A stretch of 64,000 bases of DNA from Victivallaceae bacterium. GTDB taxonomy: Bacteria > Verrucomicrobiota > Lentisphaeria > Victivallales > Victivallaceae. Below are positions 57,708-64,000 of this stretch, piece after piece. Position 1 is the first letter of the stretch. Every line of letters starts with the position of its first letter. The notes beneath the pieces are model-generated. The model saw only the letters and a program-made list of their open reading frames with translations. It was not told the origin of the DNA and made no database searches. The DNA lies in assembly GCA_016292515.1 (NCBI GenBank), contig JAEDIJ010000006.1, positions 1 to 64,000 on the forward strand, read 5' to 3'. The position numbers and the translations under genes were made by a program.

Positions 57708-58592
57708 ATGACGGATTTTCAACATTCTTCCCGTAGGGAAGTCAAAGTCATCGCCGTGACCGGGCCCACCGCCACCGGCAAAACGCATCTTGCCGTTGAG
57801 CTTGCGCGCCGCTTCAACGGCGAGATCGTCAGCGTCGATTCGCGTCAGGTCTACCGCAATCTTGATCTCGGCACCGGCAAGGATATCGAGGAGTACGGCG
57901 ATGTCGCGTATCATTTGATCGACATTGCCGATCCCGCGACGGAGGAGTACAATCTCTTTCGCTTCCTGCACGACGCCTTTGCCGCGATCGAAGAGATCGA
58001 CCGGCGGGGCAAGGTGGCGATCCTCTGCGGCGGAAGCGCGCTCTACCTCGCCGCCTTGTTGCAGGATTACCGGCTTCCGGGGACGGAGCGCGATCACGAA
58101 ACGCCCCGGCAGAGCCGCGATCTCACGCAAAAGGAGGCTTTTGCTCCGCAATTCAAATTGAATGCGCTGACGCTCGGCGTCCTTTATCCGCGCAACGAGG
58201 TGCGGAGCCGCATCGAGGAGCGTCTTGACAAACGCTTTTCCGCCGGAATGGTCGACGAGGTTTCCGCGTTGGTCAAAAGCGGTGTCTCCTTTGAGAAATT
58301 GGAGTATTTCGGTCTGGAATATCGCGAGATCGGCCGCTTTTTGCAGAAGCAGTGCGATTTTGCGACGATGCGGCAAAATCTGCTTGACCGCATCCGTCAG
58401 TTCGCCAAAAGGCAGGATATTTTCTTTCGCAAAATGGAGCGCGAAAACGTGGCGATCTACTGGATCAAAAAAGGCGACGTCGCGGAAGCGGAAAAACTGG
58501 TGAGTTTATTTCTGCAAGGCGGAAAACTTCCCGAGATCACTTTCCGGCTCGCCGATTTTCACAATCCCGGCATCCGCGGCACTAAAAAGTAA
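57708..58592 (+). CDS. miaA: tRNA dimethylallyltransferase
   Basis: This 294-residue enzyme adds an isopentenyl group to A37 of tRNAs reading U-starting codons, e.g. tRNA-Leu(CAA). Walker A is TGPTATGKTHLAVELA, then IVSVDSRQVYRNLDLGTGKD, YHLIDIADP, CGGSALYLAALL, and FGLEYREIGRFL near the C-terminus. These are MiaA hallmarks. Its 3' end overlaps the racemase-like gene by 11 bases, convergent. Confidence 0.94.
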   Translation: MTDFQHSSRREVKVIAVTGPTATGKTHLAVELARRFNGEIVSVDSRQVYRNLDLGTGKDIEEYGDVAYHLIDIADPATEEYNLFRFLHDAFAAIEEIDRRGKVAILCGGSALYLAALLQDYRLPGTERDHETPRQSRDLTQKEAFAPQFKLNALTLGVLYPRNEVRSRIEERLDKRFSAGMVDEVSALVKSGVSFEKLEYFGLEYREIGRFLQKQCDFATMRQNLLDRIRQFAKRQDIFFRKMERENVAIYWIKKGDVAEAEKLVSLFLQGGKLPEITFRLADFHNPGIRGTKK

Positions 58593-59463
58593 AGAGATTT
58601 TTGTCCCGGATCGGCGCGCGCAACGCTTCGGCGATCTCCGGCGCCCGCGTCGCGAAAAAGGGGGCGAGCGCGTTTTGTTTTTCCCCTGCGATCTCCACGC
58701 GGGAGAGAAGTTTCGCCGTAATGCGCGGCGTATACTTGCCCTGCCACGAGGGGAGAAGTTTTTCGATGACTCCGGCATTGGGGTTGAGCAAAGTGACCGT
58801 ATCAAAAAATCTTCCGAATTCACTTTGCCACAAATCCGTATAGCCGAAGTGCGTACAGCAAAGCCCCAACAACAACTTGCCGCCGCCGAAATGCTCCGCC
58901 GCCTGCCGCGCGTAATGGCGGAGCATCCGGTGCACCATTGCGCCGCAGGGGGCGTATTCGATCTGCGTCGCAAGTCCGGGGCAACCGAGTTCGGCGATTT
59001 TCCGGTCGGCAAATCCGTTTTGAAAGAGCCTTTTGGAATAAAGACCGCTCTGCGCCGTCGTCGCCGTGCCGCAGATCAGAAGCGACGCTTCGGGGTTTTT
59101 CCGCAAACCGTCGGCGAGAAGTTCCGTCGCCGCGTCGAGCATCGTTTCCGTCGGAAAAGGCAATGCGACGTTGCCGTCGGCAAGAAGCGTCGAAATCGTG
59201 TTGCAGGCGTAGACGACGAGAGATGGTTCCAATTCGGCGATCGCGCCGTTGACTTGGCGCAACGCCGCAAGTTTGGTTTCAAGATCGGGGAGTTGATTGA
59301 AACCGACGCCCGGCCGCGGCCAGGCGTTGAAGCAGATGATCTCCGCTTCCTTGACCCGGCAGCAGTCGCGGAAACGGGAAATGAAGTTCGCGGCGACGTC
59401 CAGCCCGCCAAGACCGGAATCGCAAAAGACGATGCGCGCAAAAGAATGACTTTTTTCCGCCAT
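58582..59463 (-). CDS. murI: Glutamate/aspartate racemase family protein (MurI-like)
   Basis: This 293-residue protein has two-fold pseudo-symmetric features: FCDSGLGGLDVAANF at the N-terminus (acidic residue after DSG), the first catalytic Cys in VVYACNTISTLL (about 112) and the second in LGLCCTHFGYTDLW (about 212). This is the MurI pattern that makes D-glutamate for peptidoglycan. Overall similarity to standard MurI seems moderate (long C-terminal part), so it could be another Asp/Glu racemase; D-Glu supply would fit the cell-wall neighbours. ATG at 59463. Confidence 0.8.
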   Translation of the reverse strand: MAEKSHSFARIVFCDSGLGGLDVAANFISRFRDCCRVKEAEIICFNAWPRPGVGFNQLPDLETKLAALRQVNGAIAELEPSLVVYACNTISTLLADGNVALPFPTETMLDAATELLADGLRKNPEASLLICGTATTAQSGLYSKRLFQNGFADRKIAELGCPGLATQIEYAPCGAMVHRMLRHYARQAAEHFGGGKLLLGLCCTHFGYTDLWQSEFGRFFDTVTLLNPNAGVIEKLLPSWQGKYTPRITAKLLSRVEIAGEKQNALAPFFATRAPEIAEALRAPIRDKNLFTF

Positions 59464-59465
59464 TG

Positions 59466-60470
59466 TTATGAACTGTGGCGCACCAGAAGTGCCGGAGAAA
59501 GTTTTTTGCGCACCGGCAAGCCGGAGGCGTTGTCGCAGAGATGGTTGAATGCGAGTTCCGCGAGGTGGTCGTAATCCAATGCGACCGTTGTCAGCGTCGG
59601 AAAAAGCTGTTCGCTCAACGGGATGTTGTCGCAACCGCAGATCGCGACGTCGCCCGGCACGTCCAGTTGATGCTGACGCAAAACGCGGATCGCGGCGACG
59701 GCAAGTTCGTCGGTGGTGGCGATGGCGTCAAAAGGAACTTTTGTCTGAATGAATTTTTCCAATACCTCCGCCGCGTTGGCGGGCGTGAAATCGCAACGCA
59801 AAATCAAAGCGGGATCGACGGCGATTTTGTGCGCTTTGAGCGTTTCGCGGTAACCTGTTTCCAGTTCGCGGGCGAAACCGTGTTCCTCCGGACCATTGAG
59901 AAGCAGGATCCGTTTACGCTTTTTCGACAACAGATGTTCGACTTGGAGATGCGCCGCTTCAACGTTGTCAAAGGTGAGCGAACTGTACGCCGCGTCGTCG
60001 TCGGGAATGCCGGGATTGTCGAGGATGAGAAGCCCGGGAAAGGCGCATTGCAACGCGAGCAACTGTTTTTCCGGGAAGTCGCCGATCACGACGACCGCCG
60101 CCGATTCGGTACTGCGCATCGAGTCGAGGATCCGCGCAAAAGCGCAGTAATCGCCGTTGGCGAAACGGGTCATGCAGACATATCCGCGTTCGGCGAGCCG
60201 TTGCTCCAACGCGATCAGCAATCGGAAAGAAAAGATCGGGACGCTTTTGCGTCGGAAGCCGACCAGCAATTGGATTTTGGGCGGCTCCTGCGCCGCGCCG
60301 GGACGCCCCTGCCGCGTTTGACGGAAGTAACCGAGTTTCTGCGCGACTTTGAGGATCTTGGCGCGGGTCTCGGCGTTGATGCGCGCTTTTTGCCGCAACG
60401 CGCGGCTGACCGTCATACTGCTGGTACCGCAAGCCGCCGCGACGTCGGCGATGGTGATCCTTTTTTTCAT
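59466..60470 (-). CDS. LacI-family transcriptional regulator
   Basis: This 334-residue protein has the LacI helix-turn-helix (ITIADVAAACGTSSMTVSRA, residues 4-23) with hinge, and a periplasmic-binding-like effector domain ending RKKLSPALLVRHSS. The N-terminal start MKKRITIADVAA is clear. It presumably responds to a sugar; nearest candidates are itself (operator-like repeats at 60505 and 60555) and the esterase at 61893. The gene stands 2 bases before the racemase-like start on the same strand, so these two share a transcript. Confidence 0.92.
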   Translation of the reverse strand: MKKRITIADVAAACGTSSMTVSRALRQKARINAETRAKILKVAQKLGYFRQTRQGRPGAAQEPPKIQLLVGFRRKSVPIFSFRLLIALEQRLAERGYVCMTRFANGDYCAFARILDSMRSTESAAVVVIGDFPEKQLLALQCAFPGLLILDNPGIPDDDAAYSSLTFDNVEAAHLQVEHLLSKKRKRILLLNGPEEHGFARELETGYRETLKAHKIAVDPALILRCDFTPANAAEVLEKFIQTKVPFDAIATTDELAVAAIRVLRQHQLDVPGDVAICGCDNIPLSEQLFPTLTTVALDYDHLAELAFNHLCDNASGLPVRKKLSPALLVRHSS

Positions 60471-60504
60471 CCGTCAATTCCCCTTGTCATTGATTTAACA
60501 TAAC

Positions 60505-60564
60505 TTATAACATACAGCAAACGGCGTCTTATTTCAATGTAAAAACATCGATTTTATGTTATAA
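60505..60564. promoter_or_regulatory. LacI promoter flanked by 10-bp inverted repeats
   Basis: On the minus strand TTGAAA (60532-60537), a 17-base spacer and TATGTT (60509-60514). TTATAACATA (60505-60514) and its exact inverse TATGTTATAA (60555-60564) flank the start. Half-site copies AACATAA occur nearby. They are candidate operators. Confidence 0.6.
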
Positions 60565-60650
60565 TTTGTTAAAAAAACCAAAAAATAACATAAAAAGAGG
60601 AAAGATCGTACTTGCAAAACACGCTGAAAGGTGATATCTTATAAAACCGT

Positions 60651-60735
60651 GCCGGAGTGGCGAAATGGCAGACGCACTTGACTCAAAATCAAGCGGGTAA
60701 CCCCCATATGGGTTCGACTCCCATCTCCGGTACCA
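60651..60735 (+). tRNA. tRNA-Leu (CAA)
   Basis: The acceptor GCCGGAG/CTCCGGT, D-arm, anticodon stem CTTGA/TCAAG with loop CTCAAAA (anticodon CAA, reading UUG), a long variable arm, T-arm GGGTTCGACTCCC and an encoded CCA (60733-60735) are present. A promoter-like TTGCAA (60612) with TATCTT (60635-60640) precedes it. Confidence 0.95.
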
Positions 60736-60755
60736 TTTCCCCCTTAAAATCTCCT

Positions 60756-61050
60756 GCGATGGCGTAAGAGCCATCGCCCCGCTACGCGGCTTCGGTCGAT
60801 TTTCGGGGGAGCCCCCGCGCTCTCGCGCATCCGTTCCTCGGTGCTCCGCACCTCCGGTACTCGCGGCTTCGCGTAAGGTAGTTTTTAATTCATTTTAATC
60901 AAAAAGTCAATTGCGCACCCGTGAGAGGGTGCGCCCCGCTACGCGACTTCCGACTCCGCCAAGGCTCCGTCGTGACAAGTCGGTATCTTTCTGGCTTGCC
61001 GCGCCGTAGCATTAGCGTAGGCGGGTACTCGCGGCTTCGCGTATGGTAGT
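60756..61050. repeat. Two-unit direct repeat with covarying hairpins after tRNA-Leu
   Basis: Each unit opens with a hairpin of different stem but the same loop: GCGATGGC-GTAAGA-GCCATCGC (60756-60777) and GCGCACCC-GTGAGA-GGGTGCGC (60913-60934). Each is followed by CCCCGCTACGCG and later GGTACTCGCGGCTTCGCGTA (60856 and 61024). The stems changed together, which argues for selection on structure. No gene is seen here. Confidence 0.65.
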
Positions 61051-61056
61051 TTTTTA

Positions 61057-61079
61057 CTCAGTTATGAGAGATGAGAGAT
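61057..61079 (+). repeat. 23-bp exact inverted match to the gap beside tRNA-Ser
   Basis: CTCAGTTATGAGAGATGAGA followed by GAT is the exact reverse complement of 46986-47008. Both lie in tRNA-adjacent, gene-free gaps. Confidence 0.8.
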
Positions 61080-61339
61080 TGTCTCGCAAATCGACGCGTC
61101 GCGCCCCCAGTGCGGATTTGAGCGATCGGGAACGATAAGACAAGTAAGATTGGCTGAACCTTGCGCCGCATTTCACACTTTTTGTTTTCCGGATCAACCA
61201 CCATACTCGCGAAGCGAGCGCTTCACTTCTTCACTTTTTCTCGCGGCGCTAACTGCGCCGCATTTCACTCTTTTGGCTGGCACGGTCGGCGGCGAAAAAT
61301 TTTTTCGTAATAAAAAAATTGATTTTTTTAAAAAGGTGC

Positions 61340-61367
61340 TTGACTTTTCAAAAAAACGCGTTATCTT
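61340..61367 (+). promoter_or_regulatory. Orphan promoter in the 61-kb gap
   Basis: TTGACT (61340-61345), a 16-base spacer and TATCTT (61362-61367). No convincing gene follows within 300 bases; a small GCTAC/GTAGC stem and T-run come at about 61395-61440. The stretch 61370-61680 is more AT-rich than the surrounding genes and shows no supportable ORF. Confidence 0.55.
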
Positions 61368-61680
61368 ATAGGCATAGAGGTGATTCGGAGGCGGGGGCTA
61401 CGTTTTTATTGGTAGCGTGTATCTGGATCATCTTTTTTATTGCAACGGCCATTGCCTGTCGCCGTAATGATCTCCCTCGTTGTGCCAGGATACGAGTTTC
61501 TGTTTTTTCGTGCGTTCATCATACGTCATTACGCAGTAATTTTCTTCCGATCATTGTGCACGATAATTCTGCGGATGTATACGTTAAGTCTGTTGCTTAC
61601 TGTTGCGCTTTCCAACCCCACAACCACCCGGCAATCCGGATTGCCGATCTGTTGCTTTATAAAAAATCGGAAACTTGTAT

Positions 61681-61708
61681 TTGACATTCGCCGTATCCGG
61701 GATATATT
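61681..61708 (+). promoter_or_regulatory. Promoter of the candidate small RNA
   Basis: TTGACA (61681-61686), a 16-base spacer and TATATT (61703-61708), one of the strongest promoters in the window. Confidence 0.75.
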
Positions 61709-61815
61709 AACCACCGCGCTTGGGTGGTTTGACCTCCTTTTTTTCCCGAAAGCCTCGCGCGCTTGTCCCGCGCGGGGCTTTCTCTATACCGATCGGATGA
61801 AAAAAATCCGTTTTT
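61709..61815 (+). ncRNA. Candidate small RNA with an exposed ACCTCCTTT sequence
   Basis: From a start near 61715 the RNA contains ACCACC/GGTGGT (61710-61728, the left arm partly at the start), an unpaired TTGACCTCCTTTTTTT (61729-61744), then a very stable hairpin GAAAGCC-T-CGCGCG with CGCGCG-G-GGCTTTC (61748-61782). It ends in CGGAT/ATCCG with five T (61794-61815). ACCTCCTTT is identical to the 16S rRNA 3' end that binds Shine-Dalgarno sequences. No ribosome site or ORF fits. A terminated promoter-to-hairpin unit of about 100 bases supports RNA, but expression is unproven. Confidence 0.4.
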
Positions 61816-61830
61816 CGGCGACAATTCCCC

Positions 61831-61859
61831 TTTCAAAAATTTCCCGATAATGTTATAGT
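61831..61859 (+). promoter_or_regulatory. Promoter for the esterase gene
   Basis: TTTCAA (61831-61836), a 17-base spacer and TATAGT (61854-61859), 33 bases before the ATG. Confidence 0.6.
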
Positions 61860-61892
61860 ATAACGACAATAAAATCACGCGAGGCAATAAAA

Positions 61893-63188
61893 ATGAAAAA
61901 ATTGATACAGGCATTGGGGAAATGCGCTGTCGTCGGCGTTGTCGGGACAGCCTCCGTTACCGCCGGAGAAAATTGGCGGAATTGGACGCGGGAGGAACTC
62001 TTTGCCATTCCGGAGATCCGGAGCGATGCCGGCTTTGAGCAATACCGTGTGCAAAATGCGGAATCCTTTCTTATCGAAGGACTTCCGACTGAGGACGGAC
62101 GCAAGACGTTTGCTTACGGTTATCTCACCAAGCCCTCCGGCGAACCGCCCCGCGAGGGATGGCCCGCCGTGGTGCTGTATCACGGCGGCGGCGGTACGGC
62201 TTTCGCCGAATACGCCAAAGCGTGGAGCCGCCGCGGATACGTCGCGATCACCGTCGATCATTACGGTCAGTTGCCGGATACGTCGGTGCGTCGTCCCGAT
62301 CGTCCGGTGTTGCCCCTGTCCTGGGCGGGGATGGCGCCGCGGCCTTTTCTCACCGAAGCCAGTGAAAATTTCGACGCTGAAATGCGTTGTCTCTGGATCC
62401 GCAACGCGGTCGCGCTTTTGGCGCATTGCCACACTTATTTGCTCCAATTGCCGTATGTAGACCCCCGCAGAACCGGCTTGCTCGGCATTTCGTGGGGGAG
62501 CGTGATGGGGAGCATCCTCTGCTCGCTCGACCGGCGTTTCGCCTTTGCGGTCTTTTGCTACGGTTGCGGATATTTCGGGGAGGGCGAAGATATGCGGCGT
62601 TTCCACAAGTTTGCAGGCGCACCGTGGGAACCGGAAAACTTCATCCCAGAATTGCAGACGCCGTGCTACTGGATCATCGGGACGAACGATATGGCGTTTG
62701 AACTTCCCTGCTGGCAAAAAAGCGTCGATAATGCTCCCGGTACGCGGGGAATGTCCATCGTTCCCGGCATCGACCACGCGCACACCGGGTGGCTGTACGG
62801 TATGACCTTCCGTTTCGCCGACAGTCAGACCGGAAAAAATTGCGCGCCGCCGAGGCTCGGCAAAAACGTGATCGACGGCGACGCCGTTTCGGCGGAGATT
62901 TTGGAGCAGGGGGAGGGGATCAAACGTGCGGAACTTTGCTATACGTTGGAGTCTGATATAACTTCCTCGTGTCAATGGCATACCGCGCCCGCGACGGTTG
63001 AGGGCGGTCGCGTTTGCGCCCGGCTTCCGCAGGGCGCGCAGACGTTTTTCCTCAACGCTTACGACCGGACGGAGCCGCGCGAATGGAAGTGGTCGGACGA
63101 GGAAAAAAATCATCTGCCGAACTACGATCAGACCTATTCCGGCAATGAATTGTGGCCCGCGAGTTCCCCCTACACGAAATTGAAATAA
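61893..63188 (+). CDS. Alpha/beta-hydrolase esterase, acetylxylan-esterase-like
   Basis: This 431-residue protein has an N-terminal signal (KLIQALGKCAVVGVVGTASV), then an alpha/beta hydrolase: the oxyanion segment AVVLYHGGGGTAFAEYAKAW, nucleophile elbow GISWGSVMGSI (Ser about residue 197), acid region TPCYWIIGTNDMAFE and catalytic His in IPGIDHAHTGW. The ~110-residue C-terminal beta-rich part resembles PhoPQ-type or CE-associated tails. Substrate may be acetylated polysaccharide. It sits between the LacI and AraC regulators, consistent with carbohydrate use. It follows GAGGCAAT. Confidence 0.82.
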   Translation: MKKLIQALGKCAVVGVVGTASVTAGENWRNWTREELFAIPEIRSDAGFEQYRVQNAESFLIEGLPTEDGRKTFAYGYLTKPSGEPPREGWPAVVLYHGGGGTAFAEYAKAWSRRGYVAITVDHYGQLPDTSVRRPDRPVLPLSWAGMAPRPFLTEASENFDAEMRCLWIRNAVALLAHCHTYLLQLPYVDPRRTGLLGISWGSVMGSILCSLDRRFAFAVFCYGCGYFGEGEDMRRFHKFAGAPWEPENFIPELQTPCYWIIGTNDMAFELPCWQKSVDNAPGTRGMSIVPGIDHAHTGWLYGMTFRFADSQTGKNCAPPRLGKNVIDGDAVSAEILEQGEGIKRAELCYTLESDITSSCQWHTAPATVEGGRVCARLPQGAQTFFLNAYDRTEPREWKWSDEEKNHLPNYDQTYSGNELWPASSPYTKLK

Positions 63189-63267
63189 AGCAAAGCCGCC
63201 TTTCGCGTTTCGGCTTGTCGGTTGAGCAAAAACCGCAAGAATTGTTCCCTTTTCGCAATTTTTGCTT

Positions 63268-63296
63268 TTGGTTTTCTGAAAAATTTGCGATATATT
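63268..63296 (+). promoter_or_regulatory. Promoter for the AraC-type regulator
   Basis: TTGGTT (63268-63273), a 17-base spacer and TATATT (63291-63296). Confidence 0.65.
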
Positions 63297-63348
63297 ATTT
63301 CCCGTAGTCCGCAATTACAAGTGTCCGGCAAGGGAGATTTTTATAACG

Positions 63349-64000
63349 ATGGCTTCCGGTAAACCCGATTTACTGCCGCTTATGGCGACGCCGATTTGCC
63401 GTCTCATCGCGACGGGATTGCCGCTGCCGGAAAAAATCCGGGTATCGTCCCCCGGCAGAAGTCATTCGCATCCGATGCGGGAAATTTTCTTTCAATTGCA
63501 GGGCGAAGTCCGCTATATGCTCGACGGCAACTATTATCGCATCAAAGCGGGCGACGCCGTTTTTATCGACTCCCGGCAGGAACACGGCATTTACTTTTTT
63601 TCGGAGGAACGCAACGTCCGGCAATTGTGGATCTGGTTGGAACGCAAAGAGATACGGACGGTCGTGATCTCTTTGGATGACCGGGGCGAGATCGGCTACG
63701 ATTTCTTTTACACCGGCGGCGTTTCTCCTGTCCTCCAAGCGTTGCAAAGCAACTGGGACGCCGTTTCTTCGGGCGAGATCAGAAGTCCATTATGGCAAAA
63801 GTACACGTTGCAGGCGTCGCTCGAACTGCTTTTGTGTGACGTCGCGCGCTCGATGATGAATGAGGAATTTTTTCAGTCGTACAAGCAGAATGAAAACGTC
63901 ATCGAGTTTCTGAAAAACTACATCGACGGCAATCACGGTTGCAATTGCTCCCTTGCCCGGCTGGAAAAACTGACCGGGTATTCCCGCTATCATTTGAGTC
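63349..64000 (+). CDS. AraC-family regulator, partial
   Basis: The frame from ATG 63349 (MASGKPDLLPLMATPICRLI) runs off the window. Residues about 35-90 form a cupin-like sensor (SHSHPMREIFFQLQGEVRYM, RIKAGDAVFIDSRQEHGI). After a helical linker, an AraC helix-turn-helix begins (NCSLARLEKLTGYSRYHLS at the edge). An AAGGGAG ribosome site precedes it. It likely activates a sugar-use locus beyond the window. Confidence 0.85.
   Translation, partial: MASGKPDLLPLMATPICRLIATGLPLPEKIRVSSPGRSHSHPMREIFFQLQGEVRYMLDGNYYRIKAGDAVFIDSRQEHGIYFFSEERNVRQLWIWLERKEIRTVVISLDDRGEIGYDFFYTGGVSPVLQALQSNWDAVSSGEIRSPLWQKYTLQASLELLLCDVARSMMNEEFFQSYKQNENVIEFLKNYIDGNHGCNCSLARLEKLTGYSRYHLS

Noticed and set aside
61319..61850. 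Open frames of 121 and 136 codons in the 61-kb gap
   Set aside because: No ribosome site, start codons poorly placed relative to promoters, atypical composition, and the promoters and hairpins fit RNA better.

Overview
The window looks like chromosome from a Gram-negative member of the PVC superphylum, most probably a Lentisphaerota (Victivallales-like) bacterium. The clues are lpxC (lipid A), a divergent FtsZ paired with FtsA, a 51-residue basic protein of the type seen in Verrucomicrobia/Chlamydiae, orphan mraZ, a ceramidase-like hydrolase, secreted sugar-binding modules, and LacI/AraC regulators. The phylum call is inference from family content, not from a marker tree. There is no prophage, CRISPR array or recognisable transposase.

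Layout. 1-4.5 kb: a truncated secreted glycoside-hydrolase-like protein and two small secreted paralogs of its N-terminal module, then a rhodanese lipoprotein. 4.5-7.4 kb: orphan mraZ with a tiny membrane protein, an ABC exporter, and rpsT. 7.9-12.2 kb: a lipid and hotdog group (polyprenol-kinase-like protein, patatin, acyl-ACP thioesterase, MATE exporter, PaaI-like thioesterase). 12.3-18.9 kb: a FeoA-FeoB fusion, an HlyD-like adaptor, tatD, and a ROK-like protein with nagB. 18.9-24.4 kb: DUF493 with a cysteine desulfurase, a divergent second NifS-like protein, rseP and ispG. 24.7-34 kb: a sodium/solute symporter preceded by a self-contained small-ORF transcription unit, an M24 peptidase, a DnaQ-like exonuclease, a ceramidase-like protein, nfo, a DMT-type membrane protein, two uncharacterised proteins and asd. 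34-46.5 kb: ligA, a 507-bp element with inverted-repeat ends, the small basic protein, mfd, a sigma-70 factor with histone-H1-like repeats, dnaX-rph, the SRP RNA, accD and a ferredoxin-nitroreductase. 47-53.4 kb: tRNA-Ser, then cysS, two PilT ATPases, thiL, tsaE and a CPBP protease in one tight operon. 53.4-60.5 kb: lpxC, a tandem FabZ, ftsA and ftsZ in one operon, then miaA, a glutamate-racemase-like gene and a LacI regulator. 60.6-64 kb: tRNA-Leu, a repeat-rich gap with a candidate small RNA, an esterase, and an AraC regulator cut by the window end.

Promoters are strikingly uniform: TTGNNN, a 16-18 bp spacer, then TATATT or TATTTT. This pattern helps choose start codons and shows two genes (14741 and 34162) whose start codon lies about where transcription should begin. 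The large gaps are not random. They share a REP-like repeat family, covarying hairpins and a 23-bp exact inverted match.

The items most worth following are the small-ORF unit at 26.3-26.5 kb, the candidate small RNA at 61.7-61.8 kb that exposes an anti-Shine-Dalgarno-like sequence, the H1-tailed sigma factor, and the lpxC/FabZ-FabZ/ftsA/divergent-ftsZ operon.
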